From CAIWHR01 sp963713275 (GTDB lineage: Bacteria > Pseudomonadota > Gammaproteobacteria > Burkholderiales > Casimicrobiaceae), in contig CAVQLG010000007.1 in the NCBI GenBank assembly GCA_963713275.1, positions 308,693 to 372,692 on the forward strand: a stretch of DNA of 64,000 bases, read 5' to 3'. Of the stretch, positions 43,832 to 54,067 are shown piece by piece (the first letter of the stretch is position 1; every line of letters starts with the position of its first letter). The notes under the pieces were generated by a model. The model worked only from the letters and a program-made list of their open reading frames with translations. It ran no database searches and was not told where the DNA came from. Made by a program: the position numbers and the translations under genes.

Positions 43832-45031
43832 GTGCGCGTGGATCGTCATGCATCTGGGGGATCGTACGGATCAGGGAGTGACCGGGAGAGCGGGGGGCTG
43901 CAGGTCAGCCTGCTGGCCGAGGAGGCATTCGCCGGCTATCGTGAGCCGTGGAACGCGTTGCTCGACGAGTCTACGTCGGAGTCTTTCTTTCTGCGATGGG
44001 AGTGGGCGTACTCGTTCTGGCGCACGATCGACACCCGACGTGCGACGTTGCTGGTGCTGCTGTGCCACGACGGCGAGCAACTCGTCGGGATCGCGCCGCT
44101 CTATGCGTACCCCACAACCTTCATGCGGTGGCCAGTGCGAAAGGTAGCTTTCCTGGGGGATCGCGTCGGATCGGACTACATGGACTTCATCGTCCGCCCG
44201 GGGTACGAGGCGCGATGTTGCCAGAGCGTGCTTCGGCATCTCCAGCGGGATAGCTCCCTGCAGTACGATTTGATCGAACTCGACGCGGTTTGCTCGGACT
44301 CGAACCTGTACCGGTACGCCACCGAACGCCGCGACGGCAACGCTTCGATGTCCATCACGTTCCGGTTTCAGTGTCCGCGGGCGCCGCTCGGAACTTCCTT
44401 CGGCGAGTATCTCAAGGGGCTTTCTTCGAGTACCCGATATGCAATCGCGCGACGCGAACGCGGCTTCATGAGCACTTTCCCTCGGCACGAAGTCGCCCAC
44501 GTTGACATGAGCCGTGAACCGAGGCTGCTTGATGTGCTGTTCGAGTTGCATCGGCGGCGATGGGAGACGGTGACTGCCACCGCCAGCACCTTCTACTCCC
44601 CGTTCAGGATGCGATTCAACCAGGAGCTGCTTGGTCGCCTGGTCGACGGCGATGGGTACTTCACCGTCGTCTCCGCCGAGGGCCAACCCGTCTCCATCGT
44701 GTACACGTTTGCGTACAAGAGGAACGCGTTCTTCTACCAGAATGGCTGGTTGCCGGAGTTCGCGCGGCATGGCGTCGGGCTGATCGGCATTCAGCATGCG
44801 ATTCGGCACGCTGCCGGTGCCGGTTTCGTGTCGTTCGACTTTCTCGGTGGCGAGGAGGGCTACAAGTACAAGTTCTGCCACGAAATCCGCAGCGCTTACG
44901 TGATTCGGATCTTCGGCACCGGAATGTATGGAAGGCTACTCGGGCTTCTGCATGCTTTGAAGCAGCGCATCAAGCGAAGGTTGCGGGGCGCCGGTGCCGA
45001 GCCATCCTTCGCCGGTGCGCATGCCGCCTAG
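43832..45031 (+). CDS. GNAT-type acyltransferase (CelD/BcsL-like)
   Basis: The 399-residue protein resembles the acetyltransferase family often found in cellulose and exopolysaccharide loci: WNALLDESTSESFFLRWEWAYSFWR near the N terminus, then FELHRRRWETVTATASTFYSPFRMRF, FFYQNGWLPEFARHGVGLIGIQHAIRHA and FDFLGGEEGYKYKFCHEI, the GNAT core. It probably acylates a sugar or lipid-linked intermediate. It begins with a GTG three bases after the second exosortase. Confidence 0.85.
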   Translation: MRVDRHASGGSYGSGSDRESGGLQVSLLAEEAFAGYREPWNALLDESTSESFFLRWEWAYSFWRTIDTRRATLLVLLCHDGEQLVGIAPLYAYPTTFMRWPVRKVAFLGDRVGSDYMDFIVRPGYEARCCQSVLRHLQRDSSLQYDLIELDAVCSDSNLYRYATERRDGNASMSITFRFQCPRAPLGTSFGEYLKGLSSSTRYAIARRERGFMSTFPRHEVAHVDMSREPRLLDVLFELHRRRWETVTATASTFYSPFRMRFNQELLGRLVDGDGYFTVVSAEGQPVSIVYTFAYKRNAFFYQNGWLPEFARHGVGLIGIQHAIRHAAGAGFVSFDFLGGEEGYKYKFCHEIRSAYVIRIFGTGMYGRLLGLLHALKQRIKRRLRGAGAEPSFAGAHAA

Positions 45032-45043
45032 AAGCTTCAATCG

Positions 45044-47401
45044 ATGGAAATCATGAATCCGGGCACTGACCGCCTCTTGCGTGTGCGAAGGCTGCGCAAC
45101 GTCGCGAAGAGGATGACCGCGACGGCCCTTTGCCGCACCGGCTCGCTGGGGCTTGCCGAGCGCATCGGAAAGCGGAATCTGTCGATTATTACGTTTCACC
45201 GGGTCGTGACCGAGGACGAGCGAGCTCGAAGTCTCAACAAGCCGATGATGGTCACCCTGGCGCAGTTCGAGGAACTGCTAGACGCGATCGTCCGGTACGG
45301 CCATCCGATGTCGCTCGGCACTGCGGTTGAGCGGCTTGCGGAAGGGCGCGCCTTCGCGGCTGGCACCGTGGCGCTCACCTTCGATGACGGATATCGCGAG
45401 CTGTTCACGCGTGTGTACCCGCTGCTCAAGTCCCGTGGTGTTCCCGCCACGGTGTTCGTCACGACATCCTTCATCGACGATGGAGACCGTTATCTCTGGT
45501 GGGACGAGGTCGACTTCTTCGCAAGTGTCCACGGTCATCGCATCAAGGAACTCGGCATTCCAGCGTCGATGGATCTGTCGCCGGTCCTGGAAATGATCGA
45601 GCGCCTGGCGACAGACCGTACGGCGAGGACCGAAGCCCGGCTGCGGGACGCAATGTACCGTCTCACGCCGGCGCGCCGCGCCGAGCTCGTCGAGACCATG
45701 CGGGCATTTGTCCAGCGCGACGGGGAGCGGCCACGCCTCATGCTCACGTGGGACGAGGTCCGTGCGATGTCCGATGTCGTCGAGATTGGAAATCACACGG
45801 CCAACCATCTCCTCCTTGATCAGCTTGACCTCGAGGGCATTCGTCGCGAGATTTCGACCGCGAAAGACAGGATCGAGAAAGAGACGGGTACGCGCTGCAG
45901 CGGCTTCGCGTATCCCTCTGGTGTGTTCACGCCCGACGCGATGGCGATCGCCCGGGAGTGCGGTATCACCTATGCGGTGACGACGCGGTTCTGCAACACC
46001 GCCCCCCACGCGGACCTCATGGCGCTGGGCCGGAAGGACGCCGGGTATCTGTTCGTTGATGGCAGGATCGTGCCGGAGTACCTGAAGGTCGTGCTCTCGG
46101 GCGTCTCCGATTGGTATCGCCGGGAGTACACGTGGAATGGTTCGGGCGAGTTGCCCACGCCGCCGGCCGGAGCGATGGACCGATGGTGCAAGGTGGACGC
46201 CGTCGAGTCGACGGGCGGGACGCGTCCGCTGATCGCGCACGTCGTGCACAGTCTGGCCGTCGGCGGACTGGAGAACGGTATCATCAACCTGATCAACCAC
46301 ATGCCGCGCGACCGCTTCCGTCATGTGGTGATCTGCCTCACGGGCTACACGGCCTTCCGCAACCGGATCAGCAATCCCGATGTCGAGGTCTACGCGCTGC
46401 ACAAGCGCCCCGGCAAGGATATCCCGGTCTACCTGAAGCTGTGGAGGCTTATGCGGGCGCTTCGGCCCGACATCGTGCACACCCGCAATCTGTCGACGCT
46501 GGACGCGCAGATGCCCGCATTCCTCGCTGGCGTGCCGCATCGCGTTCACGGCGAGCATGGGCGCGATGCCGACGACATGGACGGCACGCGGAAGAAGTTC
46601 ATGCTTCTGCGTCGGCTCTTCAAGCCGCTCGTACAGCGGTATGTCGCGCTGTCGCTCGACCTCGCGCGCTACCTGCGCGACAAGGTCGGCGTGCCAGAGG
46701 ATAAGCTGCTGGTCCTCTGCAACGGCGTCGATACGCAGTTGTTTACGCCGTTGCGCGAGGGTTCCACGAACGTGCTCGAGACACAAGGCATCGGGCGAGA
46801 CGCGATCGTGATTGGAACGATCGGCCGCATGGAGGCCGTGAAAGATCAGACGACGCTTGTCAAGGCCTTCGTGCATCTGGCGCGAAGTGCCGGGGCTGAG
46901 CGAGACAGGTTGCGCCTCGTGATCGTCGGGGACGGTACTCTGCGCCAGCCGGCGATCCGTCTGCTCGAGGACGCCGGACTCGCGCACCTCGCGTGGCTTC
47001 CGGGCGAGCGGCAGGACGTTCCCGAACTGCTGCGCGCGATGGATATCTTTGTGCTGCCGTCGCTTGCGGAGGGAATATCCAATACCATCCTCGAGGCGAT
47101 GGCGAGCGGGCTTCCCATCGTGGCGACCGACGTCGGTGGCAATTGCGAGTTGGTGGATCACGGGCGCACGGGCTTTCTGGTTCCGCGCGCCGATCCGGCC
47201 GCGATGGCGGCTGCGATTCGGCGTTATGTCGAGGATTCTGCGCTACGCCGCGAGCACGGTGCCCAGGGTCGCCGGCGCTGCGAGAAGACGTTCAGCATCG
47301 ACACCATGGTGCGGCGGTACGGGGAGTTCTACGACGAGGTCCTGGGGGCACACCCGGTGAAGCACGCCGGTGGGAGCGTCGCTGGCGCCCCCCATGCGTA
47401 G
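45044..47401 (+). CDS. Polysaccharide deacetylase fused to a family 4 glycosyltransferase
   Basis: The 785-residue product joins two enzymes that are usually separate. Residues about 45-360 are a NodB-type deacetylase (LSIITFHRVV, VALTFDDGYREL with the catalytic Asp, IGNHTANHLLLDQ with metal histidines, GFAYPSG). From about residue 390 a GT-B glycosyltransferase begins: PLIAHVVHSLAVGGLENGIINLINHMP, like the XrtA-locus TIGR03088 family, with VIGTIGRMEAVKDQTTLVKAF and PSLAEGISNTILEAMASGLPIVATDVGG. The linker (about 360-390) is Gly/Pro-rich. The frame is continuous with no visible break, so the fusion seems genuine unless a lost stop joined two genes. Confidence 0.88.
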   Translation: MEIMNPGTDRLLRVRRLRNVAKRMTATALCRTGSLGLAERIGKRNLSIITFHRVVTEDERARSLNKPMMVTLAQFEELLDAIVRYGHPMSLGTAVERLAEGRAFAAGTVALTFDDGYRELFTRVYPLLKSRGVPATVFVTTSFIDDGDRYLWWDEVDFFASVHGHRIKELGIPASMDLSPVLEMIERLATDRTARTEARLRDAMYRLTPARRAELVETMRAFVQRDGERPRLMLTWDEVRAMSDVVEIGNHTANHLLLDQLDLEGIRREISTAKDRIEKETGTRCSGFAYPSGVFTPDAMAIARECGITYAVTTRFCNTAPHADLMALGRKDAGYLFVDGRIVPEYLKVVLSGVSDWYRREYTWNGSGELPTPPAGAMDRWCKVDAVESTGGTRPLIAHVVHSLAVGGLENGIINLINHMPRDRFRHVVICLTGYTAFRNRISNPDVEVYALHKRPGKDIPVYLKLWRLMRALRPDIVHTRNLSTLDAQMPAFLAGVPHRVHGEHGRDADDMDGTRKKFMLLRRLFKPLVQRYVALSLDLARYLRDKVGVPEDKLLVLCNGVDTQLFTPLREGSTNVLETQGIGRDAIVIGTIGRMEAVKDQTTLVKAFVHLARSAGAERDRLRLVIVGDGTLRQPAIRLLEDAGLAHLAWLPGERQDVPELLRAMDIFVLPSLAEGISNTILEAMASGLPIVATDVGGNCELVDHGRTGFLVPRADPAAMAAAIRRYVEDSALRREHGAQGRRRCEKTFSIDTMVRRYGEFYDEVLGAHPVKHAGGSVAGAPHA

Positions 47402-47868
47402 TTGCCGGATAGAGGCTGGGAGGTCCTCTCCGTGCCGGTCAGATGCGGCTGTGGCCGGCCGCGACGCGGCGATGATCCCCCGTTACATCAAGAACATAGC
47501 GCGACGGATGACTCAGCCTTGATCGATACGCATCCCACAGTGACCGCACTAACTCAGTTCGTTGCTTTTCGTCCATGATCCGCTCGTTCGCAGACAAGCG
47601 AGCCGTGGCCGTATTCCTCCTGGCGCATGATTTGCTTCGGTGTTGTGCCGGTTATCCGCATCGGGACGAGCTGGTCCGCTCGAGAGGGTTTCGCGGGAGC
47701 GGTTGGGCAAGGGGGAGCCGAGGTTGAGGCTCCAGCCGCGACCTGGCGCTCCGACGACCGTATGAAGTCTAAGCAAGAGGCTTTCGTGGGAGCGGCTTTA
47801 GCCGCGATTTGGCAACGTGTAACGTGCGCAAGTTCGCATTCGTGCCATCAGCCTCTGCCGCACTCATC
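47402..47868. other. Intergenic region with a single REP copy
   Basis: About 470 bases with no supported gene. At 47786-47808 one forward copy of the REP-like element (GTGGGAGCGGCTTTAGCCGC) occurs alone, 60 bases before the next gene, showing that the element also spreads outside the arrays. Confidence 0.6.
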
Positions 47869-48973
47869 ATGCGCCTGACCCTCATCGGTCCCTTGCCACC
47901 GCCTTCGGGGGGGATGGCCAACCAGACGCTGCAGCTTCGCGAACTGCTCGAAGCCGAGGGCATTCGCGTCGAACTGATTCAGGTCAACGCCCCCTACCGG
48001 CCGGAGTGGATCGCCGGGGTGCGCGGCCTGCGTGCCATTTTTCGCCTGGTTCCGTACCTGCTATCGCTCTGGCGCGCTCTGGGCAGGTCCGATGTGGCCC
48101 ATCTCATGGCCAACTCTGGCTGGTCGTGGCACTTGTTCGCGGCACCAGCGGTCTGGATCGCCTGGGTGCGCGGCACGCCGTTGGTGGTCAACTATCGCGG
48201 TGGATTCGCAGGGGATTTCCTCGCCACCTCCGCCCGCTCCGTGCGCTTCAGCATGCGTCGTGCTTCGCGCCTGATCGTTCCGTCTGGCTTCCTCCAGCGG
48301 GAGTTCGCCCGTCACGGCATGCCCGCGCACGTGGTTCCCAACGTCGTCGATACGGCGCGCTTCAAGCCGGATTGCACCAAGGATCTCGACCGGCCCGTGC
48401 TGTTGGTCGCGCGCAACCTCGAACTCATTTACGACAACGCCTGTGCGCTCGACGCTTTCGCGGCCGTCAGCGTTCGCCATCCGGGGGCGACGGCTCGTCA
48501 TCGCCGGCAGCGGCCCCGAGGAGCGTCGTCTCAAGGAGCAGGCGGTTCGGCTGGGTATCGCCGACAAGGTCGAGTTCGCCGGACGCGTCGACCTCGCCCA
48601 GATGCCCGCGCTCTACCGCTTCGCCACCATCGCGATCAATCCCAGCCGGGTCGACAATATGCCGAACTCGGTGCTGGAGGCGCTCGCGGCCGGCGTGCCG
48701 GTTGTGAGCACTCACGTCGGCGGGGTGCCGTTCGTCGTCGAGCACGAGCGCACGGCGTTGCTGGTTCCGCCGGGCGACGCTGGGGCAATGGCGGCAGCGA
48801 TCCAGCGGCTGCTCGAGGACCACGGCCTATGGCAGCGCCTCCGGGACGCAGGAATCGAGGAGTCGGCTCGATACACCTGGACCCGCGTGAGGCCCGCGCT
48901 GATTCGTGTTTACGAGGAAGCGCTCGCTGGCAGGAACGAGCGCAGCGTCGTCCCGAACCGGACCAACCCATGA
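47869..48973 (+). CDS. Family 4 glycosyltransferase, one frameshift
   Basis: The N-terminal domain reads MRLTLIGPLPPPSGGMANQT, AHLMANSGWSWHLFAAPAVWIAWVRGTP and VPNVVDTARFKPD. After SVRHPGA near 48490 one extra base moves the rest (RLVIAGSGPEERRLKEQAVRLGI, INPSRVDNMPNSVLEALAAGVPVVSTHVGGVPF) into another frame. Repaired, the protein is about 367 residues with an intact donor site. It is the full-length parent of the deleted copy at 41678. The stop overlaps the ATG of the next gene (ATGA). Confidence 0.9.
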
Positions 48974-50361
48974 TCCCCGCGCTCTCTCGCGCCATCTATC
49001 GTGCGCAGGAGGCGGCGCTCCACCGCCCGACCTTCGATTTGCTGCGGGCGATCGAACGCAGCCAGCATCTCGCACGTCCGGAGATCGAGGTGCTGCAGAC
49101 GCAACACCTCAATTCACTGCTCGGCCACGCGCTGCGGCACTCGCCCTGGCATGCCGAGCGGATCAGGCGTGCCGGCCTCGAGCAGGCGGTCGTGACCGGC
49201 GCCCTCACTACGACAGACCTCCGTGCGTTGCCGACGATGACCAAGCGCGACGCGCGCGAGAACGTCGAGCGAATCGTCTGGCGCGCTGTCCCCGGAGGCG
49301 TCCACAAGTACAACACCGGCGGTTCGAGCGGCGAGCCGTTGATCTTCTATTTCGGCCGCAGCCGGCAGGCCTCCGACGCGGCCGGCCGGATGCGCGCCCG
49401 CCGCTGGTGGGGGGTCGAACCCGGGGATCGCGAGGTCTATTTGTGGGGTGCGCCGGTCGAGCTCGCCAAGACCGACCGGGTGAAGACGATTCGGGACCGG
49501 CTGCTGAACCAGTTGGTGCTCAACGCCTTTGCCATGTCGGCCGCGAACATGGATGCCTACGTAGGCGCGATCAACGCCTTCCGGCCGAAGTGCGTGTACG
49601 GCTACGCGAGCAGTGTGGCTTTGCTGGCCGCCCACGCGCGCACGCGGGGTTTGCGCTTCCGTTTGCCGGAACTGCGTGTGGTGTGCACGACCGGCGAGCC
49701 GTTGTACCCCGAGCAGCGGAGGCTGATCGGCGAAGTGTTCGGAGCCCCGGTGGCGAACGAGTACGGCAGCCGGGACATCGGCTTTACGGCGCACGAGGCG
49801 CCCACCGGCCAGATGTTGCTGCTGAGCGAGAGCATTCTGCTCGAAGTGCTCGACGCCGCCGGTCGACCGGTCCCGCCCGGAACGGTCGGCGAAGCCGTGA
49901 TGACGGGGTTGTGCTCCGAAGCGCAGCCGTTCATCCGTTACCGGACCGGCGACATGGTGCGCGTCTCGGGGGCACTATCGCGCGACGGCCGGGGCCTGCA
50001 TGTCATCGACGAAGTCGTGGGTCGGAAGACCGACTTCGTCGTGCGCGCGGACGGCACGGTCATGCATGCGCTGGCCGTCATCTACGTGCTGCGGGCGGTG
50101 GAAGGCATCGCCGAGTTCAAGTTCATCCAGCACACGGTGCGCGACATCGAGGTCCTGATCGTGCCGGACCCGCGTTGGAACGACTCGACCAGGCAACGCG
50201 TCATCGACGGCCTGAGGGCGCGGCTGGGTGCGGATACGAACATCGACATCCGCGCAGTGGAGGCGATCGCTCCCGAGGCATCGGGCAAGCATCGCTACGT
50301 CGTGAGCCACGTTCCTGTGCCGACGGCAGAGTCGTTTGCGGTCGACCCGGTCGCGTCCTGA
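48970..50361 (+). CDS. Adenylate-forming enzyme of the PaaK/CapK type
   Basis: The 463-residue ANL-superfamily protein resembles phenylacetate-CoA ligase-like proteins found in capsule loci. Visible motifs are the P-loop KYNTGGSSGEPLIFYF, VCTTGEPLYPEQRRLIGEVFG, ANEYGSRDIG (adenine-binding), QPFIRYRTGDMVRV (with the RTGD Asp) and VVGRKTDFVVRADG before the C-terminal lid. It would activate a carboxylic acid as acyl-AMP, perhaps to decorate the polymer together with the GNAT protein. It overlaps the upstream glycosyltransferase by four bases. Confidence 0.88.
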   Translation: MIPALSRAIYRAQEAALHRPTFDLLRAIERSQHLARPEIEVLQTQHLNSLLGHALRHSPWHAERIRRAGLEQAVVTGALTTTDLRALPTMTKRDARENVERIVWRAVPGGVHKYNTGGSSGEPLIFYFGRSRQASDAAGRMRARRWWGVEPGDREVYLWGAPVELAKTDRVKTIRDRLLNQLVLNAFAMSAANMDAYVGAINAFRPKCVYGYASSVALLAAHARTRGLRFRLPELRVVCTTGEPLYPEQRRLIGEVFGAPVANEYGSRDIGFTAHEAPTGQMLLLSESILLEVLDAAGRPVPPGTVGEAVMTGLCSEAQPFIRYRTGDMVRVSGALSRDGRGLHVIDEVVGRKTDFVVRADGTVMHALAVIYVLRAVEGIAEFKFIQHTVRDIEVLIVPDPRWNDSTRQRVIDGLRARLGADTNIDIRAVEAIAPEASGKHRYVVSHVPVPTAESFAVDPVAS

Positions 50362-50389
50362 GCGAAGAGAGCGAGAGCCGAGTCCGGTC

Positions 50390-51760
50390 ATGAAGATCGC
50401 CCGCATCGCCGCGCTGCCGTTTCGCTACCGCCCATGGCGGCAGCGGCATCTGCGCCTCATCGCGCGCGACCTCTTTGGCAAGGCGGAACAGCCAGAACTC
50501 CCGAGTCGGGCGCATCTCGAGGCTGCCATCGACTGGCTGTGTCGCGCCCAGGATGTCCGAGACGAGTTCGCCGACCGGGGAGGTGTTGCGGCCGGCTGGA
50601 GCTTCGAGGACGGATGGCTTCCGAGCTACCCGGAGACCAGCGGCTACATCGTCGAGACGTTTCTCGCTGCGGCACGAGTGCTCGGTCGGCCCGAACTCGT
50701 CGGACGCGCGCAGCGCATCATCGACTGGGAGTTGTCGATCCAGCAGCCCGACGGTGCGTTTCCCGGCCACTTCGGGGAGCGCGGCAGCCAGCCCGTCATC
50801 TTCAACACCGGGCAGATCATGCACGGGATGCTGGCCGGGCATCTGCAGCTCGATCGTGACGAATGCCTCGAATCGGCAGTTCGGGCGGGGCATTGGCTCG
50901 CGCGGCATCAGGACGGCGACGGCTGCTGGCGGAAGTTCGAGCACCATGGGGTCCCGCACACCTACAACACGCGGGCGACCTGGGCGCTGCTGGCGACGGG
51001 GCTCCTGGCCGGCGACACGACGCTCGTCGACGCGGCGAAGCGCAATCTCGATTGGGCGCTACGGCAGCAGACCGACTCCGGCTGGTTCGAGAACAACGCC
51101 TTCACTCCGGATCGCCACCCATTCACGCACACGATCGCCTACGCGATACGCGGGTTCGTCGAGTGCGGCGCACTGACTGGCGACGAGCGCTTCTTGGCCG
51201 CTGCGCGGAAGGCGGCTGCGGGGGTGGCGAGCGTCCAGAGGGCGGACGGGTGGATCGCCGGAACGCTCGACCGCAACTGGCGGTCGCGCGTGCAGTACGC
51301 TTGTCTCACCGGAGTCGCGCAGATGGCGTTGTGCTGGATGCGGCTCGACCAGGAGACGCGTTCGAGCACCTTCAAAAGGAACGCCGACAGCGCGATCGCC
51401 TACGTCAAGCGCCAGCAGCGAATCGGGGACGCCGACCCGGTGATTCGGGGCGGAATTGCCGGTTCTGCACCCATCTGGGGCCGCTACTCGATGTTCGAGT
51501 ATCCGAACTGGGCGGCGAAGTTCTTTGCCGATGCACTCATGATCGAAATGACGGGCGAAGCCGTTCCTCCGGTCGCGAACCGAGAGCAGCGCAGCAACGC
51601 GGGGCGTGTTCCATGGCTGACACGACGGTGCTCATCCTTTGCGGTCGCTCGCCGCGCCACTTGTACGTCGCCAACCGGCTCTGCCGCGCCGCGACGCCGC
51701 TCGCCATCGTGCACGAAACAGGGACACAATGGACAGCGAAGAAGGTCGCTCGACTGCTGA
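50390..51760 (+). CDS. Alpha/alpha-toroid protein (prenyltransferase/squalene-cyclase-like fold)
   Basis: The 456-residue frame contains repeated helical-hairpin motifs with Gly-Trp/Phe turns (GVAAGWSFEDGWLPSYPETSGYIVET, QQPDGAFPGHFGERGSQPVIFNTGQI, HQDGDGCWRKFEHHGVPHTYNTRATWAL, QQTDSGWFENNAF). These indicate an alpha/alpha toroid as in polysaccharide lyases, glycosidases or terpene cyclases. The DxDD/QW cyclase motifs are not complete, so a glycan-acting role is plausible in this setting. The last about 50 codons overlap the formyltransferase gene by 148 bases and look unlike protein, so the real end is probably near 51610 after an unseen frameshift. Confidence 0.7.
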   Translation: MKIARIAALPFRYRPWRQRHLRLIARDLFGKAEQPELPSRAHLEAAIDWLCRAQDVRDEFADRGGVAAGWSFEDGWLPSYPETSGYIVETFLAAARVLGRPELVGRAQRIIDWELSIQQPDGAFPGHFGERGSQPVIFNTGQIMHGMLAGHLQLDRDECLESAVRAGHWLARHQDGDGCWRKFEHHGVPHTYNTRATWALLATGLLAGDTTLVDAAKRNLDWALRQQTDSGWFENNAFTPDRHPFTHTIAYAIRGFVECGALTGDERFLAAARKAAAGVASVQRADGWIAGTLDRNWRSRVQYACLTGVAQMALCWMRLDQETRSSTFKRNADSAIAYVKRQQRIGDADPVIRGGIAGSAPIWGRYSMFEYPNWAAKFFADALMIEMTGEAVPPVANREQRSNAGRVPWLTRRCSSFAVARRATCTSPTGSAAPRRRSPSCTKQGHNGQRRRSLDC

Positions 51761-52467
51761 AGCCCGCGAACCTCGCGCGCAAGGTTTGGCGCTGGCTGCG
51801 CGATCGACGTCGCTACATAGGGGGGGCGGAGGCCAAGTTCTTCTTCGGGAACGACGCGCCACGCATCGAGCGCCCGGACCTGGTCATCGAGGTGCCGCAC
51901 ATCAACGATCCGGCCGTGGTCGCGCTTGCGGAAAGGCTTCAGCCTGATGTCATCGCCGTCTTCGGCACGTCGCTTATCCGTGGTCCGCTGCTCGGCATGG
52001 GACGCTTCGGCATGGTCAACCTCCATGGCGGCCTGAGCCCAGAGTACCGCGGGGCCGATTGCACCTTCTGGGCGCTCTACAACGGCGAGCCGGAGAAGGT
52101 CGGTTGCACGATCCACTTCATCGATGCCGGCATCGACACCGGCAAGCTGATCGCGCACGTGAGCCCCGAGGTGAAGCCCGGAGACGACGAGCTGACGCTG
52201 TTCTGGCGTGCGGTGCAGGGAATCGGCGGAAGTCTACGCCGAGGTCGTAGCTCGACTTGGGCCGCGGCGAGGCCTTGGGCGAGCGGCAGCGCGGCAAAGG
52301 CAAGCTTTACCAGGTCAAGGATCGGGGGCTGAAGCAAGAGCGCGAGCTCGCGCGTAAGCTGGCGGGTGGCATGCTCGACAACGTGCGCCTTCCGGTACGG
52401 GTCCGCCAGTTTGGCACGCGCATCCGCGGAAGTCTCGTCGATCACGGGTTCAGGAACCGCCGTATGA
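51613..52467 (+). CDS. Formyltransferase-family protein, two or more frameshifts
   Basis: From ATG 51613 the product reads TTVLILCGRSPRHLYVANRLC, then QPDVIAVFGTSLIRGPLLGMGRFGMVNLHGGLSPEYRGADCTFWALYNGEPEKVGCTIHFIDAGIDTGKLI. These are the formyl-folate enzyme motifs, with the catalytic Asn and His (NLHGG) and Asp (IDAGIDTG). Extra bases near 52222 and 52257 shift the frame; after repair it continues SAEVYAEVVARLG and GEALGERQRGKGKLYQ. I place the end at the TGA at 52465-52467, which would overlap the next ATG. It may N-formylate an amino sugar of the polymer. Confidence 0.85.
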
Positions 52468-53869
52468 GAGACATTGCGGTCACCTTGGCCGTGTTTGGCA
52501 GTCTGCCGTTCATATTGTGGCGGCCATGGATCGGCATACTCGTCTGGACCTGGCTCGGGTTCATGAATCCGCATCGGCTGGCATGGGGTTTCAGCACGGA
52601 AATGCCGTTTGCGTACATTGTCGCCCTGACCACGCTCGTCTCCCTGCTTCTCTCCAGGGAGCCGAAACGGATACCGTGGACACGCGAGTCGGTAGTGCTC
52701 CTGCTATTCGTCTGCTGGATGGTGATCACGACGATCTTCGCCGTCTATCCTCCGCTGGCGCAGGAGCAACTCATCAAAGTGCTCAAGATTCAACTGATGA
52801 TCTTCGTGGCGATGATGTTGATCACGAACAAGGAGCGCTTGAACGCGCTTGTGCTGACGATCGCGCTGTCGATCGGATTCTTCGGTTTCAAGGGAGGAAT
52901 CTTCACGATCGTGCACGGGGGCGTGTATCGGGTCCAGGGTCCAGCAGGATCTTCATTACCGGCAACAACGAACTTGGCCTCGCGATGGCGATGACCGTAC
53001 CGCTGCTGTATTACTGCGCAAGGCAGACTCATCGAGCCTGGCTAAGGGCTGGGCTTTATACGACGATGGTTCTGACCGCGCTCGCCGCGATCGGAACCCA
53101 ATCGCGCGGCGCGCTGCTAGGCATGGCTGCGATGGGCGTGATGTTCTGGCTTAAGTCCAGGCAGAAATTCATGATCGCGGTCTACGCCGCGACCGCCGTC
53201 TTGCTGGTGATTGCGTTCATGCCTCCCGAGTGGTACGAGCGCATGGCAACGATCAAGAGCTATGAAGAGGATAGGTCCGCAACGGGCCGCATCAACGCTT
53301 GGCATATGGCCTGGAACCTCGCGAGCGACAGGCCGTTGGGAGGGGGATTCGAGACGTTCGGCAGAGAGATGTTCCATCGTTACGCGCCGAATCCCGGCGA
53401 CTTCCGCGATGTCCACAGTGTGTACTTCGAAGTTCTTGGCGAGCACGGGTTCGTCGGGCTCGGGCTCTTCCTGATCTTGGTCGGATTCACATGGTTTTCC
53501 GCAAGCGGCCTTATGCGGGAAACCAAGACCATCCCCGAGATGCGCTGGCTCGGCGAGCTTACTGCGATGACCCAGGTGAGCATGATCGCGTATGCCACGG
53601 CGGGAGCGTTTCTTGGAATGGCTTACTTCGATTATCTCTACAATCTCGTGGTGTTCGTTGTTGTGGGAAGGGTCATTCTACAGACGTTTCGGACGGGGCT
53701 TTCGGTAGGTGGGCGAACGGAGGGACAGCCAACGCAACCATCCGCGGCGACGGGTTTGCCCGTTCCCGACATGGCTCCAAGAGCTTTGCTTCTCTCCGCT
53801 GAACGCGGGACCTGCGGAGAGAGAAGACGATGCGGTAGTGGAATTGGCTTGGCGGTCGGGCGGACCTAG
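52464..53869 (+). CDS. O-antigen-ligase/polymerase-like membrane protein of the XrtA system, one frameshift
   Basis: The multi-helix protein begins RDIAVTLAVFGSLPFILWRPWIGILVWTWLGFMNPHRLAWGF, the family signature of the XrtA-linked Wzy/O-ligase-like protein (TIGR03097-type). A missing base near 52953 breaks the frame between VYRVQGPAGS and FITGNNELGLAMAMTVPLLYY. The second part holds TQSRGALLGMAAMG, a large periplasmic loop with ATGRINAWHMAWNLASDRPLGGGFETF and FRDVHSVYFEVLGEHGFVGLG, typical of Wzy_C proteins. It would polymerise or transfer the glycan at the periplasmic face. The final about 45 residues are low-complexity and may be out of frame. Confidence 0.88.
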
Positions 53870-54067
53870 GTTTGCGGGAGGGAACCAAAAGCACACTCTG
53901 CAAGGCACGCGGTGCGAATCGCGTTCGATTGCGGGTCGGGGGCTGGGCCCGTCTTCGTGAGCAAACTGGGGTTGGTTCCCACAATGGACAAGGTGCGAAC
54001 GGGCAATGAGCGCGCTGATATGGCATGAGCACATCCTGGTTGTCGAGCTTCCCTCGCGTCAGACGCA
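53870..54067. other. Short region after the polymerase-like gene
   Basis: No supported gene. Composition is less GC-biased than in the neighbours and several short frames overlap. It leads into a remnant of an ASPIC-type protein. Confidence 0.4.
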
